Shown here piece after piece: positions 1 through 7,400 of a stretch of 42,986 nucleotides of DNA. This DNA comes from Acidobacteriota bacterium. GTDB lineage: Bacteria; Acidobacteriota; UBA6911; RPQK01; DATIPO01. Position 1 is the first letter of the stretch; each line of letters starts with the position of its first letter. The notes under the pieces were generated by a model. The model was not told the DNA's origin and made no database searches. It saw only the letters and a program-made list of their open reading frames with translations. Where the stretch lies: NCBI GenBank assembly GCA_035471785.1, contig DATIPQ010000079.1:1-42986 (forward strand). Direction: 5' to 3'. Made by a program: the position numbers and the translations under genes.

Positions 1-327
1 ACCTACGGCTGCGTGGCCTGCCACGGCGATCCCGGGGTTCCCGACAGCAACATCATCGGTCCTCATCTGGGCCGCATCGGAACGGCGGCGGCCTCACGCA
101 TCGAGGGCAAGTCGGCGGCACAATACATCTACGAGTCGATCCTCGAGCCCAACGCCTTCATCGCCCCCGAATGCGAGCAGGGACTGCCCTGCGACGAGCC
201 TTCGGCCATGCCCGAATACGCCGCCCTGGTCGACATCGAGCACGTGGCTCACTTGGTCACCTTCCTGCTCGAGCAGCAGGACCAGGGGACGGATGCGTCC
301 TCTGAAGACGTGAACTCGGGGCAGTAA
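1..327 (+). CDS. c-type cytochrome, C-terminal part (5' end outside window)
   Basis: The reading frame is open from base 1, so the gene starts upstream of the window, and it ends with TAA at 325-327. The fourth to eighth visible residues are C-V-A-C-H, the CxxCH motif that binds haem covalently. A later Met-Pro (SAMPEYAAL) is at the usual place for the distal Met ligand. About 65 residues between the two motifs fit a class I cytochrome c domain; the acidic tail is not conserved in the family. It would be exported and carry electrons in the periplasm or at the membrane. Whether it is a lone cytochrome or the terminal domain of an oxidase subunit or dehydrogenase cannot be told. It converges on the radical SAM gene with a 1-nt gap and is probably the edge of unrelated DNA rather than part of the peptide locus. 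Confidence 0.8.
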   Translation, partial: TYGCVACHGDPGVPDSNIIGPHLGRIGTAAASRIEGKSAAQYIYESILEPNAFIAPECEQGLPCDEPSAMPEYAALVDIEHVAHLVTFLLEQQDQGTDASSEDVNSGQ

Positions 328-328
328 G

Positions 329-1921
329 TCAGGCCGTTTCGGCCGCATGCAGCTCAAGGCTGGGCGCGCGGCTCAGGCACTCGTTGATGCGGGGGGCGAA
401 TTCGTCGTGGATTTCGGAAAAGACGTCCTTAGCCTGCTGGCTCGCCAGGTCCTCTATCTCCATCCCGGTGTGCAGGAGCTTGTGGAAGTACTCATAGTCG
501 ACGTGGGCGATCTCCCTGGCCCAGGTCCGCAATCTCGCTGCCTGTTCTTTGTGTCCGGCATACTCCAGGTGAGGCACGTGAAGCCAGATCGCAGGCGGCC
601 GGTCGTTGCTGCGGATATTGACGTTGAAGGGGGAGAAGACGGTGTTGAAAAACTGCTGCACCCGGTCATCGACGAAGTCGAAGTCGAAGTGGCAAAAAGA
701 CCCCGGCCGCGTGAGCAGCATGTTCTGCTCTTTCAACATGTCGTGGACCTTGGTGCCCTTGCGCGGAAGGAGCTTGTTGGAGAAGAGAGGAAAGTTGGCG
801 CTGCCCAGTTGTTCTTGAATCTTGATCTGGTCCATCAGGGCCAAATGCTCGGCGGCTTCATCCATGGTGATCCAGGGATCCCAGAAGATGACGTTGGTCT
901 GATAGTCGATGGAAAGCGATTCGGCGATTTCGAGGGCTTGAAAGATGTGTTCCTGCTTGTAGCCCTTGTTGTACAGCTTCAACTGACGGGGAAGTATCGA
1001 TTCCATGCCCAGCGACATGTGGGAGAGTCCCAGTTCGATCATTTCCGGCAGCAGCGCCGAGCCCCTGATGACGTCCGCCACCCGGGTTTCGATGCCCCAG
1101 CAGAATGTCACTTTGCGGCGGCGGATTTCGTCGAGAAAGTCCTGGCACCATTGACGGTCGAACTTGGCCGACATGCCGAAATCATCGTCATAGACCATGA
1201 AGTTGGTGGCGCCCTGATCGACGCAGTGTGCGATCTCGTCGACCACGTCGGACGGTTCCCTGCGCCTCACGATGGGCCCCAGCGAAGTGTCGTAGAAAGG
1301 CACCATCGAGCAGAAGGTGCACCGGCTCATGCAGCCCCGCCGGGTGACGATGGGAGTGACGTCGCCTTGCTGCGGCCATTCCCGCACGGGCCAGGGGATC
1401 TTGGTCACGTCCACCAGCGAATGCTCGGGGTTGAAACGGATCTCTCCATTGTCGCGGTAGACCAGATTGGGTACCTCTTCGATGGGGCGCTTTCCTTCCA
1501 GATGCTCCATCAGGGCCACGATGGCGTGTTCCCCCTCGCGCATCACCACGTAGTCGATCTCCGGCCACTGGCGCAGCAGGTCTTCGGCGTGAAAGGTGGG
1601 AGTGTAGCCCCCCACCACGATGGGACCCTTGTAGGCCAGGCGCAGCAAGGAAAGGGTGCTCTTGGCCATGGGAAGCGTCTGGTCATAAAGCGTAAAGCCG
1701 ATCAGACTGGGCTGATGAGAGTTGATCTCCGAAGCCAGCGTCAGGGGGTTGGGCGGATCCCACTGGCGGTTGAGAGTCACGACCGGATAGCCGGACTCCT
1801 CCAGTGAGGAGGCCACGTAATACATTCCGAAGGTCGGCATGCGTCCGATCAACACGTCGATTTTGTATTCGCTGCCGTCCGGAGCCATGACCAGGACGAC
1901 TGGTCCTTTGCTTTCGCTCAT
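329..1921 (-). CDS. B12-binding-domain radical SAM protein, last gene of the RiPP-like operon
   Basis: The 530-residue protein has an N-terminal Rossmann-like cobalamin-binding-type domain (about residues 10-145, with GRMPTFGMYYVASSL and VVGGYTPTFHAEDLL), then a radical SAM core with C197-x3-C201-x2-C204 in RGCMSRCTFC that would bind the 4Fe-4S cluster. A C-terminal region of about 190 residues follows. No DxHxxG base-off motif is visible, as in most enzymes of this class. B12 radical SAM enzymes usually methylate or rearrange unactivated carbons; the substrate here is inferred to be the precursor peptide or a sugar made by the locus. The start at 1921 was chosen because GGAGG lies 7 nt upstream; an in-frame ATG at 1942 has a poorer site. 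It lies 95 nt after the preceding gene on the same strand. Confidence 0.85.
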   Translation of the reverse strand: MSESKGPVVLVMAPDGSEYKIDVLIGRMPTFGMYYVASSLEESGYPVVTLNRQWDPPNPLTLASEINSHQPSLIGFTLYDQTLPMAKSTLSLLRLAYKGPIVVGGYTPTFHAEDLLRQWPEIDYVVMREGEHAIVALMEHLEGKRPIEEVPNLVYRDNGEIRFNPEHSLVDVTKIPWPVREWPQQGDVTPIVTRRGCMSRCTFCSMVPFYDTSLGPIVRRREPSDVVDEIAHCVDQGATNFMVYDDDFGMSAKFDRQWCQDFLDEIRRRKVTFCWGIETRVADVIRGSALLPEMIELGLSHMSLGMESILPRQLKLYNKGYKQEHIFQALEIAESLSIDYQTNVIFWDPWITMDEAAEHLALMDQIKIQEQLGSANFPLFSNKLLPRKGTKVHDMLKEQNMLLTRPGSFCHFDFDFVDDRVQQFFNTVFSPFNVNIRSNDRPPAIWLHVPHLEYAGHKEQAARLRTWAREIAHVDYEYFHKLLHTGMEIEDLASQQAKDVFSEIHDEFAPRINECLSRAPSLELHAAETA

Positions 1922-2016
1922 CGTGAAACCTCCGTCGTTCATCGCGACCCTTTCTCTGGGGCCGGATGTCGCTTCTGCATGTTCTTCAGCCCAGGGCCGC
2001 CTCTCGGGGCCGGGGT

Positions 2017-3342
2017 CTAGTTCAAATAAGAGTTCATCCATTCTCCGGCCGACGGCAGCCTCGATACGCTGTCGAGGTAAGCCTCCTGCCGTCGCCACAT
2101 GCTTTGCCGGGCTAGCGGGCTGTAAAGCAGTTGTTCGACCCGCTCCTCGAGCTTCTGGCTATCGAGCATCTCAATCCAGTCGAAACATTCGCAGTAGGCG
2201 TTTTCGGAGAGGATCGGTTCGAGGAAGCGCTGATAGCCCAGCGGCCACACCGTAAAGGGGTGGATGGGCAGGGCGCTCTTGAGCAGTCCCTTGAGACCGT
2301 TATCCAATCTCTCGACTTCCTCCAGGTCGCCGGGGCGCCGCAGGCGTCGGGAGTTGCGCAGCACCAGCAGGGGGGTCTTAAAGGCCATGGCCTTGACGTT
2401 GGTGGTGGCGGCGATGTTGCCGCTGACCACCAGGTCGGCGGCCGCCAGCAGGGAGTCGAATTCCTCGGCCCGGCAGGAGGGCAGCCAATGATATCGGCAT
2501 CCTTCCTGGGGCAGCTCGAGGGCCGAAGGGCCGACGTGCACCAGGTGAATCCTGGAACCCAGCTTGCTGAGGCTGCGGTGGAGGATTCGAGGCAGCAAGC
2601 CGGCCAAGCCGCGGCTGTCCGCAGGCAGTCGATCGGGTTGCTGCCAGGGCGAGGTGGGGAAGAGCACCAAGCGCTCTCCCGGCGACAATCCCAGTCGCTG
2701 ACGGGCTTCGAGATCCCACCGGCAGGTCCGCCAGTCGGGCAGACAGCGGAACTTCCCCCTGCGGCCGTCGCAGGCGGCAACCGGGACCGGTATCAGACGA
2801 TGCTCGATCTGGGCATAGAGTCCCAGGGTTTCTTCGGCTTGCTCTAGAACCAGGCTGCGCGTGCTTCCGTCGGGCAAGTCGATGAGATGGCCGGTCTGGG
2901 CCGAGTCCCAGGTGTCGAGGGACGCCGTGAGGCAGTCGTATCCGAGCAGGAAGCGGGAGTCGCCGATTCCCAGGCGGTGCAACAGGTTGACGGTGTTGAA
3001 GAAGTCGAAATAGACGATCCCGCCCGGCTTGAAGCTGCTGACGCGGGCGTCGATCAAAAGCCGCAGCAAGCCGCCGATGTGGTTGCGCACGGTCTGGAAC
3101 CTGAAGGGGCCGCCCTGGAGAAGAGCCCGAGTGGACTCGTGGACCAGGAACTCCACTTCATAGCCGGCCTCTTGGAGGTCGCGAGCGGCCCGCACGGCCA
3201 TCTTGGTACGGCCCCAGGAACGGTCGTGAATCGCCACCAACAGAAGACGCCGCGCTCTGCTCCGCCGAGTGGCGCTATGCGCGATGGGCATGGCGTTCAA
3301 GCCGGCCGAAGAAGATCTGGTGACACTTCGGTTACTGGACAT
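2017..3342 (-). CDS. GT-B glycosyltransferase-like protein, paralogue A
   Basis: The protein (441 residues from this start) has two Rossmann-like halves. The C-terminal half contains a glycosyltransferase B-like stretch: KLGSRIHLVHVGPSALEL, then LPSC, then LLAAADLVVSGNIAATT and KAMAFKTPLLVL, matching the nucleotide-sugar-binding end of GT-B enzymes. It is clearly paralogous to the protein encoded just upstream (3332-4567), sharing SKLG-x2-HLVHVGP, the PSC segment, TxxKAM and a C-terminal HPxxxWPxGxxxFxxPxL-x-NxYC block. It is inferred to transfer a sugar to the peptide made by this locus, but a non-catalytic role is possible. The ATG at 3342 overlaps the upstream stop by 11 nt and has a weak ribosome site; starts at 3291 or nearer RRLLLVAIHD are alternatives, so the first 30 residues are uncertain. 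I cannot assign a named family. Confidence 0.7.
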   Translation of the reverse strand: MSSNRSVTRSSSAGLNAMPIAHSATRRSRARRLLLVAIHDRSWGRTKMAVRAARDLQEAGYEVEFLVHESTRALLQGGPFRFQTVRNHIGGLLRLLIDARVSSFKPGGIVYFDFFNTVNLLHRLGIGDSRFLLGYDCLTASLDTWDSAQTGHLIDLPDGSTRSLVLEQAEETLGLYAQIEHRLIPVPVAACDGRRGKFRCLPDWRTCRWDLEARQRLGLSPGERLVLFPTSPWQQPDRLPADSRGLAGLLPRILHRSLSKLGSRIHLVHVGPSALELPQEGCRYHWLPSCRAEEFDSLLAAADLVVSGNIAATTNVKAMAFKTPLLVLRNSRRLRRPGDLEEVERLDNGLKGLLKSALPIHPFTVWPLGYQRFLEPILSENAYCECFDWIEMLDSQKLEERVEQLLYSPLARQSMWRRQEAYLDSVSRLPSAGEWMNSYLN

Positions 3343-4567
3343 GATCGGCTACCAAAGTGGCCGCGCTGGGCAATTGTCGAAGGCGCTCGACATAGTGGAA
3401 TTGACGGTCGACTTGCTCCTCTCGCGCGGTGGCATTGAAAAGCATTTTGTCCAGCTCCTCTAAAACCCGTTCCTCGTCGAGGACTTCGAAGGAGGGGATG
3501 GCGTCGCAGTATTCGTTGTTCTCCAGCAGAGGGGCGATGAATTCGAAGAAGCCTACCGGCCACATGTAATAGGGGTGGACGGGCGCCGCCTTTTTGAGCC
3601 AGGCCTTCATTTCACTGGAGACGCCGCCTCCGATGGCTTGGGAAAGATCGTCGGTTCCTTTCACCAAATGGCTGTTGATCAGCAGCATGCAGGGGAGGCC
3701 GTAAACCATGGCCTTGGCGATGGTGCTGGCCGAGACGTTGAACCCCAGCAGCAAGTCGGCTCCCGAGAGCAGCGCGTTGAAGGTATCCGGCGCGCAGGAG
3801 GGGACCCAGCGGTATTGGCCGTTCATCTCGAGCGGGAGAGCTGCAGGGCCGACGTGGACCAGGTGGACGTTGGAACCCAGCTTGCTGAGGTACTGAGAGA
3901 GGAGCTCGGGCAGCCAGCGCTTGATCCGGTTGCAGTTCTCGCTGGTGAACTGGCTGTGCTGCCAGCTTGCCGTCAGGAAGAGCACCATGCGCTCCTCGTC
4001 GCCGACTCCCAGCGAGCGGCGGACGTGGCGGCTGACCTTCTTCATGACGCGCTGCCGGGGCGCAGGGGGCAGACAGCAATAGGGACTTCCCCCCGGACCC
4101 GCTTCCACGGGAGCGATGGGAACCGGCGTCAAGCGGTAATCGAGCAGGTCGGACCAATCGGGAATCTTGCGGGTGACGTCGAACATGGTGTCCATGTGAG
4201 GGCCGCAACGCTTCAGGTCCCAGGTATCGATCGCTCCCAGGGGCACCTGAAACTCCTTCAGGAATTGGGGGGAGGTCTTCGACTTGTCGAAGGCCAAGTC
4301 GGTCGTGTAATAGTCGGCGAGGATGATCGAGTCCGGTTTGCACTGGTCGAAGAAGAGGCGCAGGGCGATGGTCAGGAACTCGGACATGGTGGCGTGATCG
4401 CCCATCTTCATGACCGGGAAGCTGAGATTGGCAAACAGGGGCCCGGCACCCTCGTGAGTGAGAAAGACGCACTCGTGCCCGATCCTGCGCAGTTCGTGGG
4501 CCATCCGGATGCCCAGGACGGTTTCTCCCCATCCGCGGGTGCATAGGGCCAGTATCAAGTGCTTCAC
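3332..4567 (-). CDS. GT-B glycosyltransferase-like protein, paralogue B
   Basis: The 411-residue protein starts at a GTG with GGAGG 7 nt upstream; the start overlaps the stop of the radical SAM gene by 4 nt (GTGA), indicating translational coupling. The N-terminus HLILALCTRGWGETVLGIRM resembles the first strand-loop-helix of GT-B proteins, and the C-terminal half carries KLGSNVHLVHVGPAALPL, WVPSC, LLSGADLLLGFNVSAST and AKAMVYGLPCMLLINS, the usual donor-binding topology. With its tandem paralogue at 2017-3342 it suggests two sugar transfers, or a heterodimer of active and inactive subunits. The substrate is inferred to be the precursor peptide because the gene sits inside the operon that begins with the precursors. 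A member of an uncharacterised GT-B-like domain family is the alternative; no catalytic residue can be pointed to with confidence. Confidence 0.72.
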   Translation of the reverse strand: MKHLILALCTRGWGETVLGIRMAHELRRIGHECVFLTHEGAGPLFANLSFPVMKMGDHATMSEFLTIALRLFFDQCKPDSIILADYYTTDLAFDKSKTSPQFLKEFQVPLGAIDTWDLKRCGPHMDTMFDVTRKIPDWSDLLDYRLTPVPIAPVEAGPGGSPYCCLPPAPRQRVMKKVSRHVRRSLGVGDEERMVLFLTASWQHSQFTSENCNRIKRWLPELLSQYLSKLGSNVHLVHVGPAALPLEMNGQYRWVPSCAPDTFNALLSGADLLLGFNVSASTIAKAMVYGLPCMLLINSHLVKGTDDLSQAIGGGVSSEMKAWLKKAAPVHPYYMWPVGFFEFIAPLLENNEYCDAIPSFEVLDEERVLEELDKMLFNATAREEQVDRQFHYVERLRQLPSAATLVADHVQ

Positions 4568-5622
4568 TGAGCCACCTCCAGGGAAACGAGAGGACCTTGG
4601 GAGAAGTCCACCGGCGCTTCCCCGAAGCGGAGAGCCAGGCGGATGTTGATTTCTTCCTGCACCTGCGGACGGCTGGTGAATTCGCTCAGGCACTGGCGGC
4701 CTTCCTGGCTGACCAGCACCGAAAAACACATGTCGCAAGCCTCGCTGAACTCATCGCGTCCGACGGCCGGCTCCAGCGTGTCCGAGTACTCCTGGTAGAG
4801 GCGGGCGATTCCTTCCGGCCCGTGAGTGCGCAAGAACTGGTATTCCTTCTTGTAACGGGCCTTCTCCATGATCTCCCTGAAGGGCTGGCGCCTCAGATTG
4901 CCCAGCCAATAAGGAAGATCTTCCATTGAACCGTGTGCGCCCACTTTTCCGATGTGGCAGGCGAAGACGTCGCCGTTGGGATTGATGATGGGGGTTTCAA
5001 GCCAGCACTTGGGGCCGTAATCGGCCTCGGAGATCTTGGTCATCGGATCCTGCTCCCTGAGGATGCGCCCGATGAACTCGGTGGGGATCACGCGGGATTC
5101 GTAAAAGCGGACCCGGTCTTCGAATTCCTGATATTCCGACCTGACCTTCCCCAGGTCCTCGTCGGTGGCGTAAGTGATGCACAGGGTAATGCCCTCGATC
5201 CCGCACTGGTCGGCGACGCGGATCACGTTGCGGACGTTTTCGTAGGGCACGGTGCGCTGATGGTAGATGTCGGTGCTCAGGTAGAGGCGCTTCAGCCCCT
5301 TGAGCTGTTCCAGGTAGGAGAGAGTCACGTCCTCCGACGTGGCCCAATAGGAACTGGTGAAGAGCGAACTCATCGTCCCTTGGCTGGTGGCGGCCAGAAC
5401 GCCGCTGCGCAGCACCTCGAATCGTTCGAAGGGTTCCCCGCCGGTAAAGATGATGTTGGGCACGCCGTAGGAACAGGTATCGGTCACCCATCGGCACAAC
5501 TCCTCGGGATCGGTCTCGCGGTCCCGGATGGAGCCGATGAATCCGCAGTGGGCGCAGCCCACGTGACAGCCTTCGGTGACGCTGACCAAAACGGATGCGA
5601 ATTCCGGAAGTGTCTTGATCAT
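4564..5622 (-). CDS. Radical SAM enzyme with cysteine-rich (SPASM/twitch-like) C-terminus
   Basis: The 352-residue protein has the radical SAM cluster motif C19-x3-C23-x2-C26 (EGCHVGCAHC), a GGEP motif at 61-64 and a C-terminal region with C206, C222, C296, C299 and C311 that could bind an auxiliary Fe-S cluster, as in SPASM or twitch peptide maturases. The start ATG overlaps the upstream radical SAM stop by 4 nt (ATGA) and its own stop overlaps the next gene by 4 nt, so three enzymes are coupled. It is paralogous to the radical SAM protein at 11097-12053: both share LSxDxYH, the position of the Cys pair in PNGDVFACH-like sequence, and a CDxC near the end. The likely job is an oxidative modification of the precursor core; bond chemistry cannot be predicted. 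Confidence 0.85.
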   Translation of the reverse strand: MIKTLPEFASVLVSVTEGCHVGCAHCGFIGSIRDRETDPEELCRWVTDTCSYGVPNIIFTGGEPFERFEVLRSGVLAATSQGTMSSLFTSSYWATSEDVTLSYLEQLKGLKRLYLSTDIYHQRTVPYENVRNVIRVADQCGIEGITLCITYATDEDLGKVRSEYQEFEDRVRFYESRVIPTEFIGRILREQDPMTKISEADYGPKCWLETPIINPNGDVFACHIGKVGAHGSMEDLPYWLGNLRRQPFREIMEKARYKKEYQFLRTHGPEGIARLYQEYSDTLEPAVGRDEFSEACDMCFSVLVSQEGRQCLSEFTSRPQVQEEINIRLALRFGEAPVDFSQGPLVSLEVAQ

Positions 5623-6563
5623 GATCCCACCGCCAGTCCTTCCTTGCCCCCTCGGTCGCGGCTGGAGGCCAGGCTTGCACCGAACTCGGACCAGCCGTTG
5701 TATTCGATGTACTCGGGATAGACGCCTGTGCAGTCTTCCTTCCAGGGGCAGCCCTGGCAGGGCGGACCGAAGACGGCCATCTGCTCCTTCATGAAGGTGT
5801 CGTAGTGTTCCAGGACGTCTCCCCTCACCAGCATCTTGATGTCGCGATATTCGTTGCACAGGTGGAGCCTTTCGCGGCCTCCTCCGATGGTGCAGTGTGG
5901 AAAACCCTCCAGGGTTACCGTACGTCCCTCCCCCACAACCAAATCGACGGCAGGATAGAGATATCGGCGGATTTCTTCGAAAGTGGCCATCTGCCGGCTC
6001 CGCGACAGGCGGGCGCTGCCCACCGGATGGAGATTGGAATAATTCACATGGGAAACGCCGACCTCGCAGGCCAGGCGGGAGATCTGGGGCAGCCGCTCCA
6101 GGTTCTGGTGAGTGATGACCGTATTGGTGCGGATGTGCACTCCCAGGGAATGGACGTGGCGCATGCCCTGCAGGGTCTTCTTCAGGCCGCCCTTGGTGAA
6201 TGTCTGGGAATCATGGTACTCGGGCGTGTCGCCGTGCAGCGAGACGATGAACTTGGTGACGTTCAGATCGACCAGCTTCTCGGTGAACTCGCGCTTGGCC
6301 AGGCGTATCCCGTTGGTTTGCAGGTGGATTTGCGGATATCCGAGTTCGCGGATGGTTTGCAGGGTTTCCAGGAAACGGGGATGGATGGTGGGCTCGCCTC
6401 CGTGCAGGTTGACCACGTCGTAACCCTGCCCCCGATGACTTTCCAGGAAGGAAATGACGTCTTCATAGTCGACGGTATCCTTCGTATAGAAAGGGGAGGC
6501 GACGACGCAAAAGGTACACTCGCTGTTGCAAAGATCCGTCAGGTGAATACTCAAGCACTTCAT
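5619..6563 (-). CDS. Radical SAM peptide-maturase-like enzyme, first enzyme after the precursors
   Basis: The 314-residue protein carries C12-x3-C16-x2-C19 (DLCNSECTFC), a GGEP motif at 55-58 and a C-terminal cysteine set C224, C236, C269, C272 and C278 in PPCQGCPWKEDCTG followed by EYIEYNGWSEF. That tail arrangement is typical of radical SAM enzymes with an auxiliary Fe-S cluster that act on peptides. GAGG lies 8 nt before the ATG. It is the first large gene downstream of the three small precursor-like genes and overlaps the second radical SAM gene by 4 nt. It is only distantly related to the other two radical SAM enzymes of the locus, so the three probably catalyse different steps. It could alternatively act on a small molecule, but the adjacent precursors argue against that. 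Confidence 0.85.
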   Translation of the reverse strand: MKCLSIHLTDLCNSECTFCVVASPFYTKDTVDYEDVISFLESHRGQGYDVVNLHGGEPTIHPRFLETLQTIRELGYPQIHLQTNGIRLAKREFTEKLVDLNVTKFIVSLHGDTPEYHDSQTFTKGGLKKTLQGMRHVHSLGVHIRTNTVITHQNLERLPQISRLACEVGVSHVNYSNLHPVGSARLSRSRQMATFEEIRRYLYPAVDLVVGEGRTVTLEGFPHCTIGGGRERLHLCNEYRDIKMLVRGDVLEHYDTFMKEQMAVFGPPCQGCPWKEDCTGVYPEYIEYNGWSEFGASLASSRDRGGKEGLAVGS

Positions 6564-6594
6564 GCTGTAGGCCTCAAGAGCCAGACAATGACGA

Positions 6595-6613
6595 GCGGCG
6601 AGAGACTCGCCGC
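6595..6613 (-). terminator. Stem-loop between precursor genes and maturation enzymes
   Basis: An 8-bp perfect stem (GCGGCGAG and CTCGCCGC) with a 3-nt loop lies in the 129-nt gap between the last precursor stop and the first radical SAM gene. No U-tract follows on the minus strand. In RiPP operons a hairpin here often lets precursor transcripts outnumber enzyme transcripts by partial termination or 3'-end protection; that role is inferred. Confidence 0.5.
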
Positions 6614-6692
6614 CCGCTTGTCCAAATGAATGGTGATACCAACGCCGATCCGGACCCTCGACAAGGAGGGCGCCGGAGTTCAGCGCAGGAGG

Positions 6693-6923
6693 TTACTCGT
6701 ACTCGAAGCCATCGTCGCAACCACAGCCTTGATCCTGCTGCAGTTGGAAGAGTGTGAAGTCGCTGAAGGTCACGGCTTCCGAGATGGCTGCGATCGAGGC
6801 GGAAGTCAGGTTAAAGGCTTTTTGGAAGCGACGAGGCTCCTTAACCAATGCACCTGCGAACCGCTCGTCCTGCACCGCCAAGCGGAGCAGGTCATTCACA
6901 TCGAGTGTTGCTACATTTTCCAT
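6693..6923 (-). CDS. Putative RiPP precursor peptide 1 (core with CGCDDGFEYE)
   Basis: The gene encodes 76 residues with AGGAGG about 11 nt upstream of the ATG. Residues 1-64 form a leader with a helical block, LLRLAVQDERFAGALVKEP and FQKAFNLTSASIAAI, resembling the D-x2-F-x2-L-x3-P ... L-T pattern seen in several RiPP leader families. The last 12 residues, QGCGCDDGFEYE, form a short acidic, Cys- and aromatic-containing core. The leader is identical to precursor 2, and the DNA differences between the two leaders are all synonymous, which shows the frame is translated and constrained. It is expected to be recognised through the leader by the radical SAM enzymes encoded downstream, trimmed and exported. 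Assignment to a named precursor family would need a profile search. Confidence 0.85.
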   Translation of the reverse strand: MENVATLDVNDLLRLAVQDERFAGALVKEPRRFQKAFNLTSASIAAISEAVTFSDFTLFQLQQDQGCGCDDGFEYE

Positions 6924-6944
6924 TATTGGAAACGCCTCCTTTCA

Positions 6945-6965
6945 TGCGTCACACGGAGTGACGCA
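6945..6965 (-). promoter_or_regulatory. Stem-loop in the leader RNA of precursor 1
   Basis: TGCGTCAC and GTGACGCA form a perfect 8-bp inverted repeat with a 5-nt loop, 22 nt upstream of the precursor 1 ATG and just before its AGGAGG. The equivalent place before precursor 2 has a shorter GCGTC/GACGC stem (7331-7348). The shared ATGCGTCA and GTTGTGATTGGGC flanks show common descent. It could be an attenuator, RNA processing site or protein operator; which is unknown. Confidence 0.45.
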
Positions 6966-7084
6966 CGTTGTGATTGGGCGCCCGGAGCGTTTGGCCCCTT
7001 CACATGAAGCGGCCGTCCGAACGCGTTTGGACAAGATCGGTGCGTTAACTGCCGCTTGCTCCAATGTGAGGATTGAGCAGGAGG

Positions 7085-7312
7085 CTACTCGTACTCGAAG
7101 CCACCGTCGCAACCACAGGGATCCTGCTGCAGTTGGAAGAGTGTGAAGTCGCTGAAGGTCACGGCTTCCGAGATGGCTGCGATCGAGGCGGAAGTCAGGT
7201 TGAAGGCTTTCTGGAAGCGACGAGGCTCCTTGACCAGTGCGCCTGCGAACCGCTCGTCCTGCACCGCCAAACGGAGCAGATCATTGACATCGAGTGTTGC
7301 TACATTTTCCAT
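7085..7312 (-). CDS. Putative RiPP precursor peptide 2 (core with PCGCDGGFEYE)
   Basis: The gene encodes 75 residues, with AGGAG 6 nt upstream of the ATG. Residues 1-64 are identical to precursor 1, and the remaining core is PCGCDGGFEYE against QGCGCDDGFEYE. The two cysteines in C-G-C, the acidic residue, and the terminal G-F-E-Y-E are kept, suggesting these are the positions modified. Candidate modifications are thioether or cyclophane crosslinks by radical SAM chemistry and S- or O-glycosylation by the GT-B pair; none can be chosen from sequence. It lies 161 nt upstream of precursor 1 in the same transcript direction. Two near-identical precursors beside one enzyme set are common in RiPP loci. 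Confidence 0.85.
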   Translation of the reverse strand: MENVATLDVNDLLRLAVQDERFAGALVKEPRRFQKAFNLTSASIAAISEAVTFSDFTLFQLQQDPCGCDGGFEYE

Positions 7313-7400
7313 TGTGAACTCCTGTTTTATGCGTCATGAATGCGACGCGTGTTGTGATTGGGCTTCCTGCGAGTGTGGTCTCCTCCCGCCGAGCAATGCA

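Larger units (their letters stand above)
6685..7363. repeat. Direct duplication containing precursor genes 1 and 2
   Basis: Two copies of a roughly 290-bp unit lie in tandem, at 6685-6979 and 7077-7363. Each runs from GCAGGAGG, through the stop codon and the whole precursor gene, to an upstream GTTGTGATTGGGC. Within the 64 leader codons the copies differ at 8 bases, all synonymous. The core end differs by a codon deletion and two residue changes. The sequence just upstream of each ATG, containing ATGCGTCA and a GACGC partner, is partly conserved. About 97 bp of unrelated sequence separates the copies. Confidence 0.9.

Noticed and set aside
6693-7312. Repeat pair as a CRISPR-like or insertion-sequence structure
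   Set aside because: Only two copies, about 290 bp long, each holding a constrained gene; it is a gene duplication.
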